From NCBI GenBank assembly GCA_024516035.1, contig CM044958.1:22466108-22530107 (forward strand): DNA of 64,000 bases, in the 5' to 3' direction. The translations under genes were made by a program, and so were the position numbers. Source of the stretch: Bactericera cockerelli (Eukaryota > Arthropoda > Insecta > Hemiptera > Triozidae). The notes under the pieces were generated by a model, which saw only the letters and a list, made by a program, of their open reading frames with translations, made no database searches and was not told the DNA's origin. This document shows, one piece after another, positions 1-10,662 of the stretch (positions are counted from its first letter, which is position 1; every line of letters begins with the position of its first letter).

Positions 1-981
1 AGATCAGTGGTAAGCTAGTCACTTGCCATGCGGAAGATCCCACCCGGGTCCGAACGCCAGAGACAGCAAATCATGTTCCGTCTAATGTTGCGGAAGATTT
101 CAGGTTTTTCTGTCAGGTCATCAAATGCCAACAGGATTCTTGCTACCAGATTCTGCTACTCTTGCGTCTCCACTGGTATTTCGTAAACTATGTTTTTCAC
201 GTGATCCCAAATGTTCCTGTTGGCAGCTTCATATTCTGCCAAATGCAAATCTACCATTTCAGCATCCGAATAATAATTATTATGTAACGTGTACTAAAAA
301 AACTCAAGAAGTTCAAAAATAATATTTCATAGAATGCAGAAAAATATGCTTGAAAACTATCATCGAGAAACAAACAACCATTCATTTGACTGGCCTTTAA
401 TTAATTCCAAGGAAAATAATTATCAGACAAAAATAGCTAATTACTCTTTGAGTACAAGACGACCCTACACGGTCAACACTTTTAAGATTTTGAACATCAT
501 TTTTTGAGACTTACCTGGTTCTTTTTCCCAGAAGATCACGTGATAAAAAATCGTAAAATTATTTTTTAGCATCCTTGGGGTGGCCGCCAACTTTTATCAA
601 ACTTGCCCATGTCTGTGCCAAAATTTGCTCGGGAAAATCTTGAGTGTTTCAAAGTGTAAAAAACTTACATGAGAATTTTTTTTCTATTCAGGTGTCAAAA
701 AAAATGCCAAACCAAATCGTAAAAAACAAAGTAGTGTAGCTAGAAACATCGAAATTTTGTTGGCTTTCTGCAGAAATGTTCAGAATCAACTCATCTTAAA
801 TAGGAAAAAAGTTCTGACCTGAAGAATAAGCCAAAGTCGGACTTTTTCAGAAAGTTGCAAAAAATCACTTTGTGCAGTTATAAAGGCGAATCCGAAAAAA
901 CGGATTGCAGATCCGGCCTGGAAATGTCGTCAGTAATCTACCATTAACGGGTGTAAACGTTTTTTTGGTCCACCCTGTATA
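1..981. other. AT-rich stretch, no gene seen
   Basis: Not homologous to the other arm. Bases 5-65 resemble the tRNA-derived SINE family D head (cttgccatgcggaag). The right end reads ccaccctgtat, then homology to arm 2 begins, so 66-981 may be the end of an inserted DNA element at a TA-like site. No coding content recognised. Confidence 0.45.
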
Positions 982-999
982 AGAGGGTTTAGTCAAATG

Positions 1000-1300
1000 C
1001 CAGCAGATGTCCCTTTCAGTTGCCTAAGAAGAGTGGGGAGTTTTATCCTCCATTCGCTAGAAACTCTCAAACTAACCTCACCCAGCTTAAGTGGGGGATT
1101 TTAACTCTCAGTTCGCTGGAAACTTACAAACCAGCTACCCACATTAACCTAACTCAGCCTGAGTTGGGCCGGAAATAGCCAGCATTACGAGGGTTTCAAA
1201 TTAAATGGTCACCCATCGAATTCCTAATCTCGCTGGACGTTGCTTAACTTCAGTGACAGAACTCTTGTTCTGTTGCATTCAACGTGCCATCGACGCTGGC
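1000..1300 (-). repeat. 5S rRNA-headed SINE (arm 1)
   Basis: Bases 1178-1300, read on the minus strand, are a 123-nt 5S rRNA-like head. The terminal stem GCCAGC...GCTGGC is kept (its central bases differ slightly in this arm), the A-box-like AAGTTAAGCAACGTC and the C-box-like GATGGGTGACC are both present. It continues into a central domain (ATTTCCGGCCCAACTC..., GTGGGTAGCTGG, CCAGCGAA). Class SINE3 by inference; the same element is at 55697-55980. Confidence 0.8.
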
Positions 1301-1676
1301 AAAAAAACAGTGCAATTTATTGTATTATTGAAGGACAAGTCAACTGTCCCAAGCTCTTAGAGCTTTTATCATTTGATTGTACTCGTACAACCTAAAATAT
1401 TTTTAGTTAACAGCTTCACTAGAAATTATTTATATTATGCTCCCATCAATCGAATGATGAGAGGTGAAAATGGACTTTAAAGTGCCTAACTCGTCAGTAA
1501 TTGTAATATGTACAGCTTTTCTAGTCAACTTTCTCTACGTTTTAACTGTGATATTTTACTTGTCTTTTAAATTTTCTTATTTTGTTTTCTTATTTGTATT
1601 GATTATATATTGTTATAATTGTGTAATCAATGTACATTGGGCTTGACCCGTCAATAAAGAATAACTTAAATTAAAA

Positions 1677-2746
1677 TTGTATTGTATTGTATTGTATTGT
1701 CATGTGTTGCATTGTATTGTATTGTACTGTATTGTATTGTATTGTCATGTGTTGCATTGCATTGGTATTGTATTGTATTGTATTGTATTGTATTGTATTG
1801 TGTCCCAGGTTCCAGTTCTGACCCAGAGCCAGGTTCTGACAGGTCCCTCTACACCATCCGCCTGTCCTCCCTCGCCCTGTGTATTGTATTGTATTGTATT
1901 GTATTGTATTGTATTGTATCGTATTGTAGTGTATTGTATTGTATTGTATTGTATTGTATTGTATTGTATTGTATAGTATTGTATTGTATTGTGTCCCAGG
2001 TTCCAGTTCTGACCCAGAGCCAGGCTCTGACAGGTCCCACTACACCATCCGCCTCTCCTCCCTCGCCCTGTGTATTGTATTGTATTGTATTGTATTGTAT
2101 TGTATTGTATTGTATTGTATAGTATTGTATTGTGTCCCAGGTTCCAGTGCAGACCCGGAGCCAGGCTCTGACAGGTCCCACTACACCATCCGCCTCTCCT
2201 CCCTCGCCCTGTGTATTGTATTGTATTGTATTGCATTGGTATTGTATTGTATTGTATTGTATTGTATTGTATTGTGTCCCAGGTTCCAGTTCTGACCCGG
2301 AGCCAGGCTCTGACAGGTCCCACTACACCATCCGCCTCTCCTCCCTCGCCCTGTGTATTGTATTGTATTGTATTGTATTGTGTCCCAGGTTCCAGTTCTG
2401 ACCCAGAGCCAGGTTCTGACAGGTCCCACTACACCATCCGCCTCTCCTCCCTCGCCCTGTGTATTGTATTGTATTGTATTGTATTGTAGTGTATTGTATT
2501 GTATTGTATTGTATTGTATTGTATTGTATTGTATTGTATTGTATTGTATTGTATTGTGTCCCAGGTTCAAGTTCTGACCCAGAGCCAGGTTCTGACAGGT
2601 CCCTCTACACCATCCGCCTGTCCTCCCTCGCCCTGTGTATTGTATTGTATTGTATTGTAGTGTATTGTATTGTATTGTATTGTATTGTATTGTATTGTAT
2701 TGTATTGTATTGTATTGTATTGGTATTGTATTGTATTGTGTCCCAG
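1677..2746 (+). repeat. ATTGT pentanucleotide plus partial-exon minisatellite (arm 1)
   Basis: Blocks of (ATTGT)n alternate with a unit that starts gtgtcccag and contains the first about 72 nt of exon w6 up to CTCGCCCTG. Unit starts: 1800, 1991, 2132, 2274, 2380, 2556 and the genuine exon at 2738. Each truncated unit carries a complete acceptor-like site. The pentanucleotide contains no stop codon in any of the six frames, so long artefactual reading frames (CIVLY or NTIQY repeats) cover it. Confidence 0.92.
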
Positions 2747-2963
2747 GTTCAAGTTCTGACCCAGAGCCAGGCTCTGACAGGTCCCACTACACCATCCGCC
2801 TCTCCTCCCTCGCCCTGGTCCTCCTGCACGAGGACATCCTGGCCACCAGTGGCGACTCTGCGGGACTCCTGCCCTCCTCCCCCGGACTCCTGCCCTCCTC
2901 CCCCGGACTCCTCCCCTCCTCCGTGCGGCAGCTCAACTCAGTGGCGGAGGACTTCTTCCAGAG
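2747..2963 (+). CDS. Atg2: Atg2 exon w6, plus-strand arm copy
   Basis: 217 nt, acceptor gtgtcccag, donor gtaggt. Same product as 54739-54955 except Ser for Val in SSSDPEPGSD. Preceded by six truncated copies of its own first 72 nt (see the minisatellite). Confidence 0.85.
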
Positions 2964-3107
2964 GTAGGTACCCCCTAGTTTTATTTATTTATTTATTTTA
3001 TTTTTATTTATTTATTTTATTTTATTAATTTATTTAATAACAGGGTAACATATACAAAGGAATTTTTCCTAAGCTAAAGCTTCTAAGAATGTTCTTCTTA
3101 TTGTTTG

Positions 3108-3310
3108 TCCTGGTAGCTTAGTAGTCAATGCGTCTGACTCGTATTCCATATATCTGGGATAAATTGTCATATCCCAGCCGGGATATGACAATTTATCCTC
3201 CCATTTATGATTTGACTACATATACGTCTTGGTCTTACTGCTGGAATAATGGGATATTTGGGAAAGTAAGTCCTGATCGGACAGTATAAATAAGGCGATA
3301 TTATTATAAT
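3108..3310 (+). repeat. tRNA-derived SINE family E (arm 1)
   Basis: Head cctggtagcttagtagtcaa; the 3' part contains actgctggaataatgggata and ends cagtataaataaggcgata. Related copies: minus 54285-54475, minus 27665-27875, plus 43268-43470. Confidence 0.65.
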
Positions 3311-3486
3311 TATTTTTTTATACTTTTTATTGGTTCGAATACGACCCAAAGCATGAATTTATTGCTCATTAATTTGAAACCTTGACTACTTAATAATGGC
3401 ATAAAAAAACTGCTGGAATACACGGACTCTAGTTCTAATCGGGCGGTTAAAATAAGTGGCTTACTCTTATTTTGATTGGTAGTCAA

Positions 3487-5428
3487 CTGACAAAATTCTG
3501 GGGAAAAATCGCTTAGAACCAAGAAAACCGTGGATAACACCTAACATACTAGACATGATCAAAGAGAGGAACTACTGGAGAACAAAAGAATACGAGAAAT
3601 ACAAGTTACTGAAAAATGCGATAACCATGGAATGCAGAAAAGCTAAAGAAAAATGGATGATTGAACAGAGCGAAGAAATTGACAGAATGATGATTAACAA
3701 CAACAATGGAGTGTACTCAAAGATAAAGAGAATGCAAAACGATTGCAAAACCAAAAGCAACATTGTACGAGATAAAGAAGGAAAGATTCTATTTGACCCT
3801 GAAAAAGTATCTCACAGATGGAAGGAATATATAGAAGAGTTATACACTGGAGAAGATATTAATGAAAATACGGAACCAAACTATGTTGAAGAAGAAAATA
3901 ATATTGAAAATGACTCTAAAGGACCTCCTATTGACCTTGCAGAATTCAACCGCGCATTAAATGAACTCAACGACAAGAAAGCAACAGGGAATGATGGAAT
4001 TCCTGGAGAACTACTAAAAAACCTTGATGAATCCACTAAAAACGCCCTTTTTAAGATAATAACTGACTGCTATGAGACTGGATCTGTCCCGGAGGATTTT
4101 ACCAAAAGTAAAACCATCACACTGCCAAAAAAAGGAAATGCATCGGACTGCTCCAACTACAGGACGATAGCTCTACTATCCCATGCGTCAAAAATTATAT
4201 TGAACATTGTGAAAAATAGATTGAGCAACAGAATTGAAGAAAGACTTGATGAAGATCAATTTGGGTTTAGGAGAGGCAGAGGCACAAGAGAAGCGATCCT
4301 AGCATTAAGACAACTACTTGAAAGAAGAATTGAAGTGGATAGAAAAACATTTGTAGCTTTTATAGACCTCGAAAAAGCATTCGATAAAGTAGATTGGAGA
4401 CTCCTATTCAACACCTTAAAAACCGCAGGAGTAGATTGGAAAGATAGGAGATTCATCTTCAATCTCTACAAACATCAGAAGACGGTAATTGACATAAATG
4501 GAAGTAAAGAAGAAGCAATAATTAAACAAGGAGTTAGACAAGGCTGCCCATTATCCCCATACCTCTTCAACGTATTCATCGAACAGGCAATAAACGAAAT
4601 GAAAGAGGAAACAACAGGGGTCAAAATCAATGGGCAAGAGTTCCATTCCATCCGTTTCGCAGACGATATTGCCCTCGTTGCGGACACTGAAGAAAACCTA
4701 AACGCCATGCTTCGATCTCTCGACAAAACACTATCAAAATACAAACGCAAAATCAACGCGAAGAAAACCAAAGCAATGATAGTTAGCAAATCTGAGACCG
4801 AAATAAATGCAAACATTAAAGTAAAGAATGAAAACATAAATCTAGTTAATGAGTTTTCCTATCTGGGTAGTCTGATAACATCTGACAATAAATCTACCAA
4901 AGAAATTAAAAGGCGAATCACTCTAGCCAAACAAGCTTTTGAAAAGAAAAGGTCACTCTTAACCAACAAACACTTAAGTCTGGATTCAAAGAAGAGCTTC
5001 ATCAAAACTTACATATGGAGCATTCTACTTTACGGTTGTGAAACATGGACACTTGGAAACTATGAAAGAAAGCGGCTGGAAGCGATGGAGATGTGGTTGT
5101 GGAGAAGGATGACGAGGACGAGCTGGAGGGAAAAGAAAAGTAATGAAGCGGTACTCACTGAGATAAAAGAGAAAAGGAACCTAATGAAAGCAATATTCAG
5201 AAGAAAAACAAAGTTAATAGGGCATCTTCTTAGACACAATGAGTTCCTCACCAACATCATAGAAGGCAAAATTGAAGGAAAAAGAACCAGAGGAAGACCA
5301 AGAACCCAATATTTCAAAGACATGATGGACCTGATGAGATATAACTCCTATCAAGACCTCAAGAGAGACACCCAGGATCGGCAACTGTGGCTACAACGAC
5401 AAAGCATTGCTTTTAGAAATTGATGATG
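3487..5428 (+). mobile_element. 5'-truncated RTE-type LINE, present only in arm 1
   Basis: Flanked by AGTCAA direct repeats (3481-3486 and 5429-5434). The other arm has the intact empty site with one copy (54090-54095, reverse strand). The 3' end is a short (TGA)n run rather than poly(A), as in RTE elements. The endonuclease domain is missing, the usual result of truncated target-primed reverse transcription. Confidence 0.88.
3555..5423 (+). CDS. RTE-like reverse transcriptase ORF (622 aa, lacks endonuclease)
   Basis: Intact reverse transcriptase for non-LTR retrotransposition. Landmarks: KKATGNDGIPGELLK (about residue 140), DQFGFRRGRGTREAILALR (about 235), FVAFIDLEKAFDKVDW, GVRQGCPLSPYLFN, RFADDIALVA (catalytic YADD-type box as FADD), GSLITSDN, LYGCETWTLGNYE, EMWLWRRM and the C-terminal EGKIEGKRTRGRPR. 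The order and the WTL/ERKRLEAMEMW region resemble RTE/BovB proteins (recalled). The ATG used is internal to the original ORF2. Young insertion: the frame is unbroken. It probably cannot move on its own without the endonuclease. Confidence 0.88.
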   Translation: MIKERNYWRTKEYEKYKLLKNAITMECRKAKEKWMIEQSEEIDRMMINNNNGVYSKIKRMQNDCKTKSNIVRDKEGKILFDPEKVSHRWKEYIEELYTGEDINENTEPNYVEEENNIENDSKGPPIDLAEFNRALNELNDKKATGNDGIPGELLKNLDESTKNALFKIITDCYETGSVPEDFTKSKTITLPKKGNASDCSNYRTIALLSHASKIILNIVKNRLSNRIEERLDEDQFGFRRGRGTREAILALRQLLERRIEVDRKTFVAFIDLEKAFDKVDWRLLFNTLKTAGVDWKDRRFIFNLYKHQKTVIDINGSKEEAIIKQGVRQGCPLSPYLFNVFIEQAINEMKEETTGVKINGQEFHSIRFADDIALVADTEENLNAMLRSLDKTLSKYKRKINAKKTKAMIVSKSETEINANIKVKNENINLVNEFSYLGSLITSDNKSTKEIKRRITLAKQAFEKKRSLLTNKHLSLDSKKSFIKTYIWSILLYGCETWTLGNYERKRLEAMEMWLWRRMTRTSWREKKSNEAVLTEIKEKRNLMKAIFRRKTKLIGHLLRHNEFLTNIIEGKIEGKRTRGRPRTQYFKDMMDLMRYNSYQDLKRDTQDRQLWLQRQSIAFRN

Positions 5429-5580
5429 AGTCAAGTGGCTATGTCGCGAGTCTGGTAATCCAAGTAGCCTAGGATCCGTTAGTTCGCATCCCACCCAATG
5501 CATGACTTTTTCGTTTATTAGAGACTCTGAATGTTAGGTTATAAAAAAAGCTTTGAGCATTAACCTTGCCTCGTGGTTAT
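5429..5580 (+). repeat. tRNA-derived SINE family F
   Basis: agtctggtaatccaagtagc...ccacccaatgcatgac tRNA-like head and tail tattagagactctgaatgtt. The RTE inserted into this SINE. Counterpart: minus 53945-54110. Confidence 0.7.
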
Positions 5581-5605
5581 TATTATTGTCTATTCTGTTC
5601 CCCAG

Positions 5606-5698
5606 GCTTTCGTTGTTCGCCATCTCGGCTCACGGCAACAAGGATTTCAAGGAGTCTCGCCAAGTGTTTCTGAATGCTGTCAAGTTGAACCACATGAG
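5606..5698 (+). CDS. Atg2: Atg2 exon w7, plus-strand arm copy
   Basis: 93 nt, acceptor ttccccag, donor gtgaga. LSLFAISAHGNKDFKESR, then QVFLNAVKLNHM. An RTE LINE sits in the intron before it, only in this arm. Confidence 0.85.
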
Positions 5699-5757
5699 GT
5701 GAGAACCATTAGAACTAAAGAAAAATGTTTATTACAACCTGTTCACCTACATAACCC

Positions 5758-5910
5758 ATCTCAGTAGCTTGATTGATAAGGCGGCGGACTTGTAATCTTC
5801 TGGAGGTCGATGGTTCAAGTCCCAAGTTAAGCAAAAAATTTAGTAAAACGAGTATGGTACCTAATTTAGAAATCACCATTTTGATAATGATAACTTAAAA
5901 ATATGATAAC
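5758..5910 (+). repeat. tRNA-derived SINE family A (arm 1)
   Basis: Head ctcagtagcttgattgataa...ggttcaagtccc with A-box and B-box-like sequences. Partner: minus 53625-53766. Family A also occurs at minus 8310-8425, minus 8755-8870, minus 32500-32622, plus 39172-39310, plus 56326-56440 and plus 57411-57555, often ending gatatcacgaaagtgattaa. Confidence 0.75.
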
Positions 5911-6467
5911 TTAAAAATACATTCAGCCAGTTTTAAACCAATTTTTTTTGGTTCGAAACAGTTCGCGACATTCTGTCCTAAATTTTGAATGCAAAGTGTT
6001 GTTGGTAAACAATGTCTTAGTCAGTGGGATTTGATGTTATTTTATTCAAACTATTGCACTTGATGGGAAAATCGGCTTTCTTACAAACACCAAAGCGTGT
6101 AGAAATAAGAAGTGTGGAAACCACCGGCCTACATCGTGGCGTCCTCAGCGCTAGTATCGCAAATGAGTCTCCTCTCCTCGTCCCTCACAAAATTTCTTCC
6201 CCCGTATCAAATGTAAACAAAAATAGTTCAATAAGTTCAATTTTTTGAGCTGTCGAGATAGACCGCGAGAAATATTCTACACCTTTGCGATGGTGTTGCG
6301 GTATGGGGCGTTTCCATGCAAGTGGGGTTCGTTTCCTCACTTCTTATTTCTACACGCTAAGCAAACACTCTGTATTTCCAACTCTGTACAAAATATCAAA
6401 AGAAGTTTAGCATTCCCGATAGCTCACTGGTCATTTATTACAACTTAAACTTTTTATTTCTCTTCAG
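5911..6467. other. Intron remainder, no feature
   Basis: AT-rich intron conserved with the opposite arm (53073-53625). Contains a GC-richer patch around 6100-6180 but no supportable exon or repeat. Confidence 0.5.
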
Positions 6468-6618
6468 GTTACTAGCAGCGCCTGTGATGTTAGATTTAGA
6501 TGAGCGCGACAACACAATGACCGGAACCATTACCGGTGGAAGTGTTGAGCTGTTGGAGTGTCTGGTGGAGGAATCCAATGGAGACAGTAGCCAAGACAAA
6601 GCAGCTGTTTATATAGAA
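6468..6618 (+). CDS. Atg2: Atg2 exon w8, plus-strand arm copy
   Basis: 151 nt, acceptor ctcttcag, donor gtaagt. Protein identical to 52922-53072 by eye. Confidence 0.86.
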
Positions 6619-6971
6619 GTAAGTGTAAAAGTAACAGATACTTCACACGCAATACCGAATTAAAATCAACAATATTTCAATTCGATTGAAGAAAATCTTC
6701 TGAACTTGTACTTTCCAAATCAAAAGGAACGAAAACCTACATACTCGTATTATTATAATCATGGTTTAATTTTCAACATTTGTCGAACATTTATCCTATT
6801 GTACCATTGAACATTTCAATTAATTATTTAGGGCATTTGTTTGATTTTTTCGTTTTTTTTTTTTAAATTTTAATCAATATTTTAACATAAAGGTTTATTT
6901 AAAAAACTGATATTGTTGTCATTTAATTCATTAATGTGTGTTTCATTTCACATTCTCATTTTGTTCCACAG

Positions 6972-7111
6972 CTGTTGAAATTCATGCGGGAGGATTGTGA
7001 AGCAGATGATCCTGTCCCCAAGAATCCTCTATCCCTTCAGCCGGACCTCAAGATTAAGATCAAACACTGCAAGAAAATGGGTCGCTCCTCCACTAACTGT
7101 GTTGAACTTTC
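6972..7111 (+). CDS. Atg2: Atg2 exon w9, plus-strand arm copy
   Basis: 140 nt, acceptor ttccacag, donor gtaagt. Differs from 52431-52570 by Asn for Ser in GRSSTNC. Confidence 0.86.
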
Positions 7112-7404
7112 GTAAGTATTGTTCTAGCAAAACATGTAAAATTCTTAAACGTAAGAAGAGGAAATAAATCTTTATTGCGATATCCCGGAGAACCAATATA
7201 ATGCATCTAGAACCGCAAAAAATTGTGTAACAATTGATTCAATCGAGATAAAGAGCTTTTTTTCTCTTTCTTTCTTGTAAGCGCTTTAACCTTGTCATTA
7301 TACATGTCGTTGGCGCTGCATAAAAACTTGTATTCTTCCTTAATTAAATAACACATTAAATTCAAGTATCTGGACAGGAAATTATATTTCTGTTAACTAT
7401 TGTT

Positions 7405-7695
7405 AACTAATAGCTCAGTGTTTAAGCACTCGCTTGCCATGCGGAAGGTCCCGGGTTCGAACCTCCGCGCTGACAAAAATTTGTATTCAAAATTTGGTTC
7501 CAATTGTTTGTAAGGAATACCTTCCGGTAGGCTCGTGTTGACCCAGTACCTAAATGGAAAGTACTGTGTCACTTCTCGCCCATCAGATGGGAGGCATACT
7601 ACGGGATGGGCAGGCCACAAAACAAATCACAAGCGTCTACAGTAGCTCCTGTTTCATGGCTACGAAAGAAATAAAGCTGTGAATCACCCATCTTT
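7405..7695 (+). repeat. tRNA-derived SINE family D (arm 1)
   Basis: atagctcagtgtttaagcac...ggttcgaacctcc tRNA-like head, body with cttctcgcccatcagatggg and tail ggctgtgaatcacccatc. Counterpart minus 51850-52148. Other copies: plus 10585-10745 (rearranged), minus 49315-49460, plus 56445-56600, plus 60217-60505. Confidence 0.78.
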
Positions 7696-7929
7696 TTTTT
7701 TTCTTTTCTTTTTAATTGTGTTTATTTTTGTAAAATAAATTTCCTGTGTAAAAAAAAAATCGATGTCAAAACTTTTATATATCTGGAGATGTCGTGATCT
7801 CCCGAGCAACTTTTGTGTGAAACAGTTGGACGTGTTTTTTTATTTTCATTACTTGCAACATGCAATTTTCAGAAACTACTGAACGGACTTGAACGATATA
7901 TGTATTCTCATTCTGAATGTTTCCTACAG

Positions 7930-8053
7930 GGTACAGCTGGAGCAGTGTTGGAGCGAAGTGGACATCTCAATCACCGACAGGATCTCCACTTTCCTCAACC
8001 CCAAACCTCTCTGCAGTGTTCCCTCCCAGCACAAGTCCGACAATAATCCAATG
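7930..8053 (+). CDS. Atg2: Atg2 exon w10, plus-strand arm copy
   Basis: 124 nt, acceptor ttcctacag, donor gtgagt. Differs from 51490-51613 by Phe for Leu in ISTFL. Confidence 0.85.
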
Positions 8054-8309
8054 GTGAGTAGTTATCAAAGTATGTTTGTGTTGATGAAAAAGAAAATTAA
8101 GGAATACTTATTGGAAGACAATGAAGTATTATAAATGAAGACGAAAAGATATGACAAAAAAAAAGAGAAAAAATAATGGAAACAGAAGAAATAGTTACTG
8201 TAACAATATATTTATAGAAAAAAAAGTTCCTGAAAAATACAACAGTACTTAAATACGAACAAGAGAGAGAGAACAAAATATGTATTTCCATTATTATTAT
8301 TATTATTAT

Positions 8310-8870
8310 CACAATAGTGATATCATAATTCCTTAAACTCGCCTTACTAAATATTTACTATACCTAAGACATGAACCACTGACCTCCAGGTTACGAGTCC
8401 GTATTATACGAGCTACTAAGTCACTTTCTAGTGATGATTAAATAATATTACGTGAAGAGTTATAACATTTATAACAATCTTGAAACATTGATTAAAAAAG
8501 TTATCTGGTAATCTATTGTGATCCTCGTCGCCAAACTATTGTGAACTTTTATTATGTAGCACGCATTATTACTATTATGTATGCAGGAAAATAAAGGAAT
8601 AATATATTAGAGAAGGGAATACAATTGTTGTAAGTACTTTATTGTGAACAAGAAATGAAGACTGGAAAAACAGGCAGAAATCTAGATCAACAACTGAGGT
8701 TGCTATAGCAACATAAATACATGGACATAAAATATACAACATAATCACAATCGTCATATCATATCTTCTCAAACTCGCTGAAGTAAGAATTCGCTTAATT
8801 TGGGACTTGAACCACCGACCTCCGATTATGAGTACGCCGCCTTAGCGATCAAGCTACTGAGGTCAGTGAA
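8310..8870 (-). repeat. Two family A SINE copies in an AT-rich intron
   Basis: Copies at 8310-8425 and 8755-8870, both read on the minus strand (cttgaaccaccgacctcc). The intervening and following bases (to 9314) contain no recognisable gene. Confidence 0.65.
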
Positions 8871-9314
8871 ACATCCCCCCCCACGTGAACAAAGCAACAC
8901 CAGGAGACTTAATCATAGATCCGCTCCTGGTGTAACACCTTCAGGGGGGTGCTTCACTCACACCCTCGAGAAGAGATAACCTGAGCAATATTAATAATGT
9001 TTACTATTACAAACATATATTATGCTATTTTCTTTTTTTTCTTTTGAAGTTTTTTCTGCAAGTCCTCCTGTGCTCAAATTCTAAATTTTCAACAAAATTT
9101 AAAGTTAATGAAAGTAAAAAGGAAATACAGTCCAAACTATCCAAGATATATCTATTATGTAAGTTGATGGAACAAAGTAATATAACTTGTGTTACATTGT
9201 GTATTGTAAATTATTTCGTCCAACTTCATAGGTATCTGAAATTTCAATACCATCATTAATCCTGTACATGATAAACTGACGAAGAAAATAATAAAACTTC
9301 TCTTTTCATTTCAG

Positions 9315-9409
9315 CAATCCGCGTTTGATCAGGCCATGGAGAACTGCTCGGAATGTGATAGTAGACTCGAGTGGAAAGTTACCTCATCCTATCTGGTTAT
9401 CAAACTGAG
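9315..9409 (+). CDS. Atg2: Atg2 exon w11, plus-strand arm copy
   Basis: 95 nt, acceptor catttcag, donor gtaggt. Protein identical to 50105-50199. Confidence 0.86.
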
Positions 9410-9739
9410 GTAGGTGTCATGTAAACCTCATTGCATCAGCTAAAATAATTCAAGTTCATGAAAAAGTTGGAAGACAAGTGTTTCTTTACCTTTAGGTGAC
9501 GTCATGACGAAAATCGGCAGTGGACACATCACTCAGTAACTTAACGCGTATTTCTTAATAACTTAAGGCGTATTTTTTTTTGTTTTTTTTTTTTAAATTC
9601 TAGGTTTGGTATTTCCAAATATTTCCATTTTATTCCAAATATATCCAGTTTAGCTTCCCCACTGTTCGTAAAAGAAAAATGCGTTTCGGTACTTTCAAAG
9701 ATAAACAATGAACTTAACCCATTAAAGAACTGGAAGCAA

Positions 9740-10068
9740 TAATAATAATGATAAGAATAAATCATTTGTTTTATTTTTCATATTTTTTTTTATTTGGCTT
9801 CTAAGATTTTTATAAGCAACTAGCGGGCTGTCGCCCGCTTTGCGGGCCGAGGCATGGCCGTGAAAGCAAAAAATCCTTTTTCGTCAATGGCAGGTGTTGT
9901 AGTGGGAGTTTCGAAAAATCCCGTCTTATTGCACATCTAGACTATAAGACAAAGCTACTTACCAAATTTCAGCTTCCTAGGACTTACGGTTTGGGCTGTA
10001 GAGCGATGATCAGTCAGTGGTCAGTGGTCAGTGGTCAGTGAGTGTCTTTGACATTTATATATAGAGAT
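9740..10068 (+). repeat. GC-hairpin interspersed repeat, present only in arm 1
   Basis: Contains ctagcgggctgtcgcccgct, able to fold back, then accaaatttcagcttcctag and a (tcagtgg)n run, ending tatatatagaga. In arm 2 the site reads gaagcaagaattttataaat without it. A second copy lies at 37910-38150 (minus). Superfamily unknown to me. Confidence 0.7.
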
Positions 10069-10339
10069 AATTTTATAAATCCATTTTGGTTAACCTAAGA
10101 AGATTTTTCCTCTTCCAAAAGAAAAATGACTTTTTCCAGTTCGTTTATTTTATTCCATTTGACTCCACTTTGGTTAGAAAGAAAAATATGCCTTTTGTCT
10201 CTCTGCATATACACGGGGGCTACTAAGAATCTAAGACATATCTCCCGATATAGATCTTTCCTCGAAATGCCTTGTTTTCTTCAGCATGGGTAGCTCTTTA
10301 CATATACTTAGCTAGCAGGTTAATGAATCCAATAATTAC

Positions 10340-10520
10340 TATTATTATTATAGTAAGCTTTATTAGGTAGAACAAAAATTATATACAGTAAAATACAATG
10401 AAATTATAAAGAAAAACAAAAAGATTAAGCAAGAAGGATACAAGAAAAAAAAAGAGAATAAAGTTAATATCCTACCTAAAGGGCGGGGTTATTGCCTGTG
10501 GCAATCTCTTCCACCCAACC
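10340..10520 (-). repeat. SINE/LINE-tail family C
   Basis: Minus-strand copy: gttgggtggaagagattgcc (complement), ccccgccctttaggtaggac and the 3' end ctaataaagctt. Counterpart at plus 49500-49660. Other copies: plus 11125-11295, plus 24392-24560, plus 28102-28160 (3' part cut short), minus 33249-33428, minus 34930-35310, minus 37085-37275, minus 38150-38230, minus 42430-42602, plus 44209-44395, plus 48499-48690, minus 59350-59527, plus 62818-63000. I see no tRNA box; it may be the 3' end of a LINE or a non-tRNA SINE. Confidence 0.7.
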
Positions 10521-10599
10521 TAATAATAAGCAAATAGTCCCAGCATAATCAAAGCATCGCCTGGCTTCGTCTGAGTAAATGGGAAGTATTGTGTCACTT

Positions 10600-10662
10600 C
10601 TCGCCCATCAGAGGGGAGGCATACTACCGGATGGGCAGTATGCCTCCCCTCTGATGGGCGAG
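10600..10662. repeat. Perfect 26-bp hairpin inside a SINE (arm 1)
   Basis: 10600-10625 and 10637-10662 are exact reverse complements with an 11-nt loop (accggatgggc). Other copies of this SINE family (60384 onward, 49400) lack the inverted copy. Confidence 0.9.

Noticed and set aside
1178..1300. 5S rRNA gene
   Set aside because: Box sequences and terminal stem are recognisable, but the body diverges from 5S rRNA and a SINE tail follows directly; multiple dispersed copies exist.
1464..1646. 60-residue hydrophobic ORF, identical in both arms (also 55351-55533)
   Set aside because: AT-rich intronic sequence next to a repeat tail; identity is explained by arm homology. No splice or family support.
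5573..5767. 64-residue ORF starting MVIIIVYSVPQ across exon w7
   Set aside because: Out-of-frame reading through the exon; the coding frame is LSLFAISAHG.
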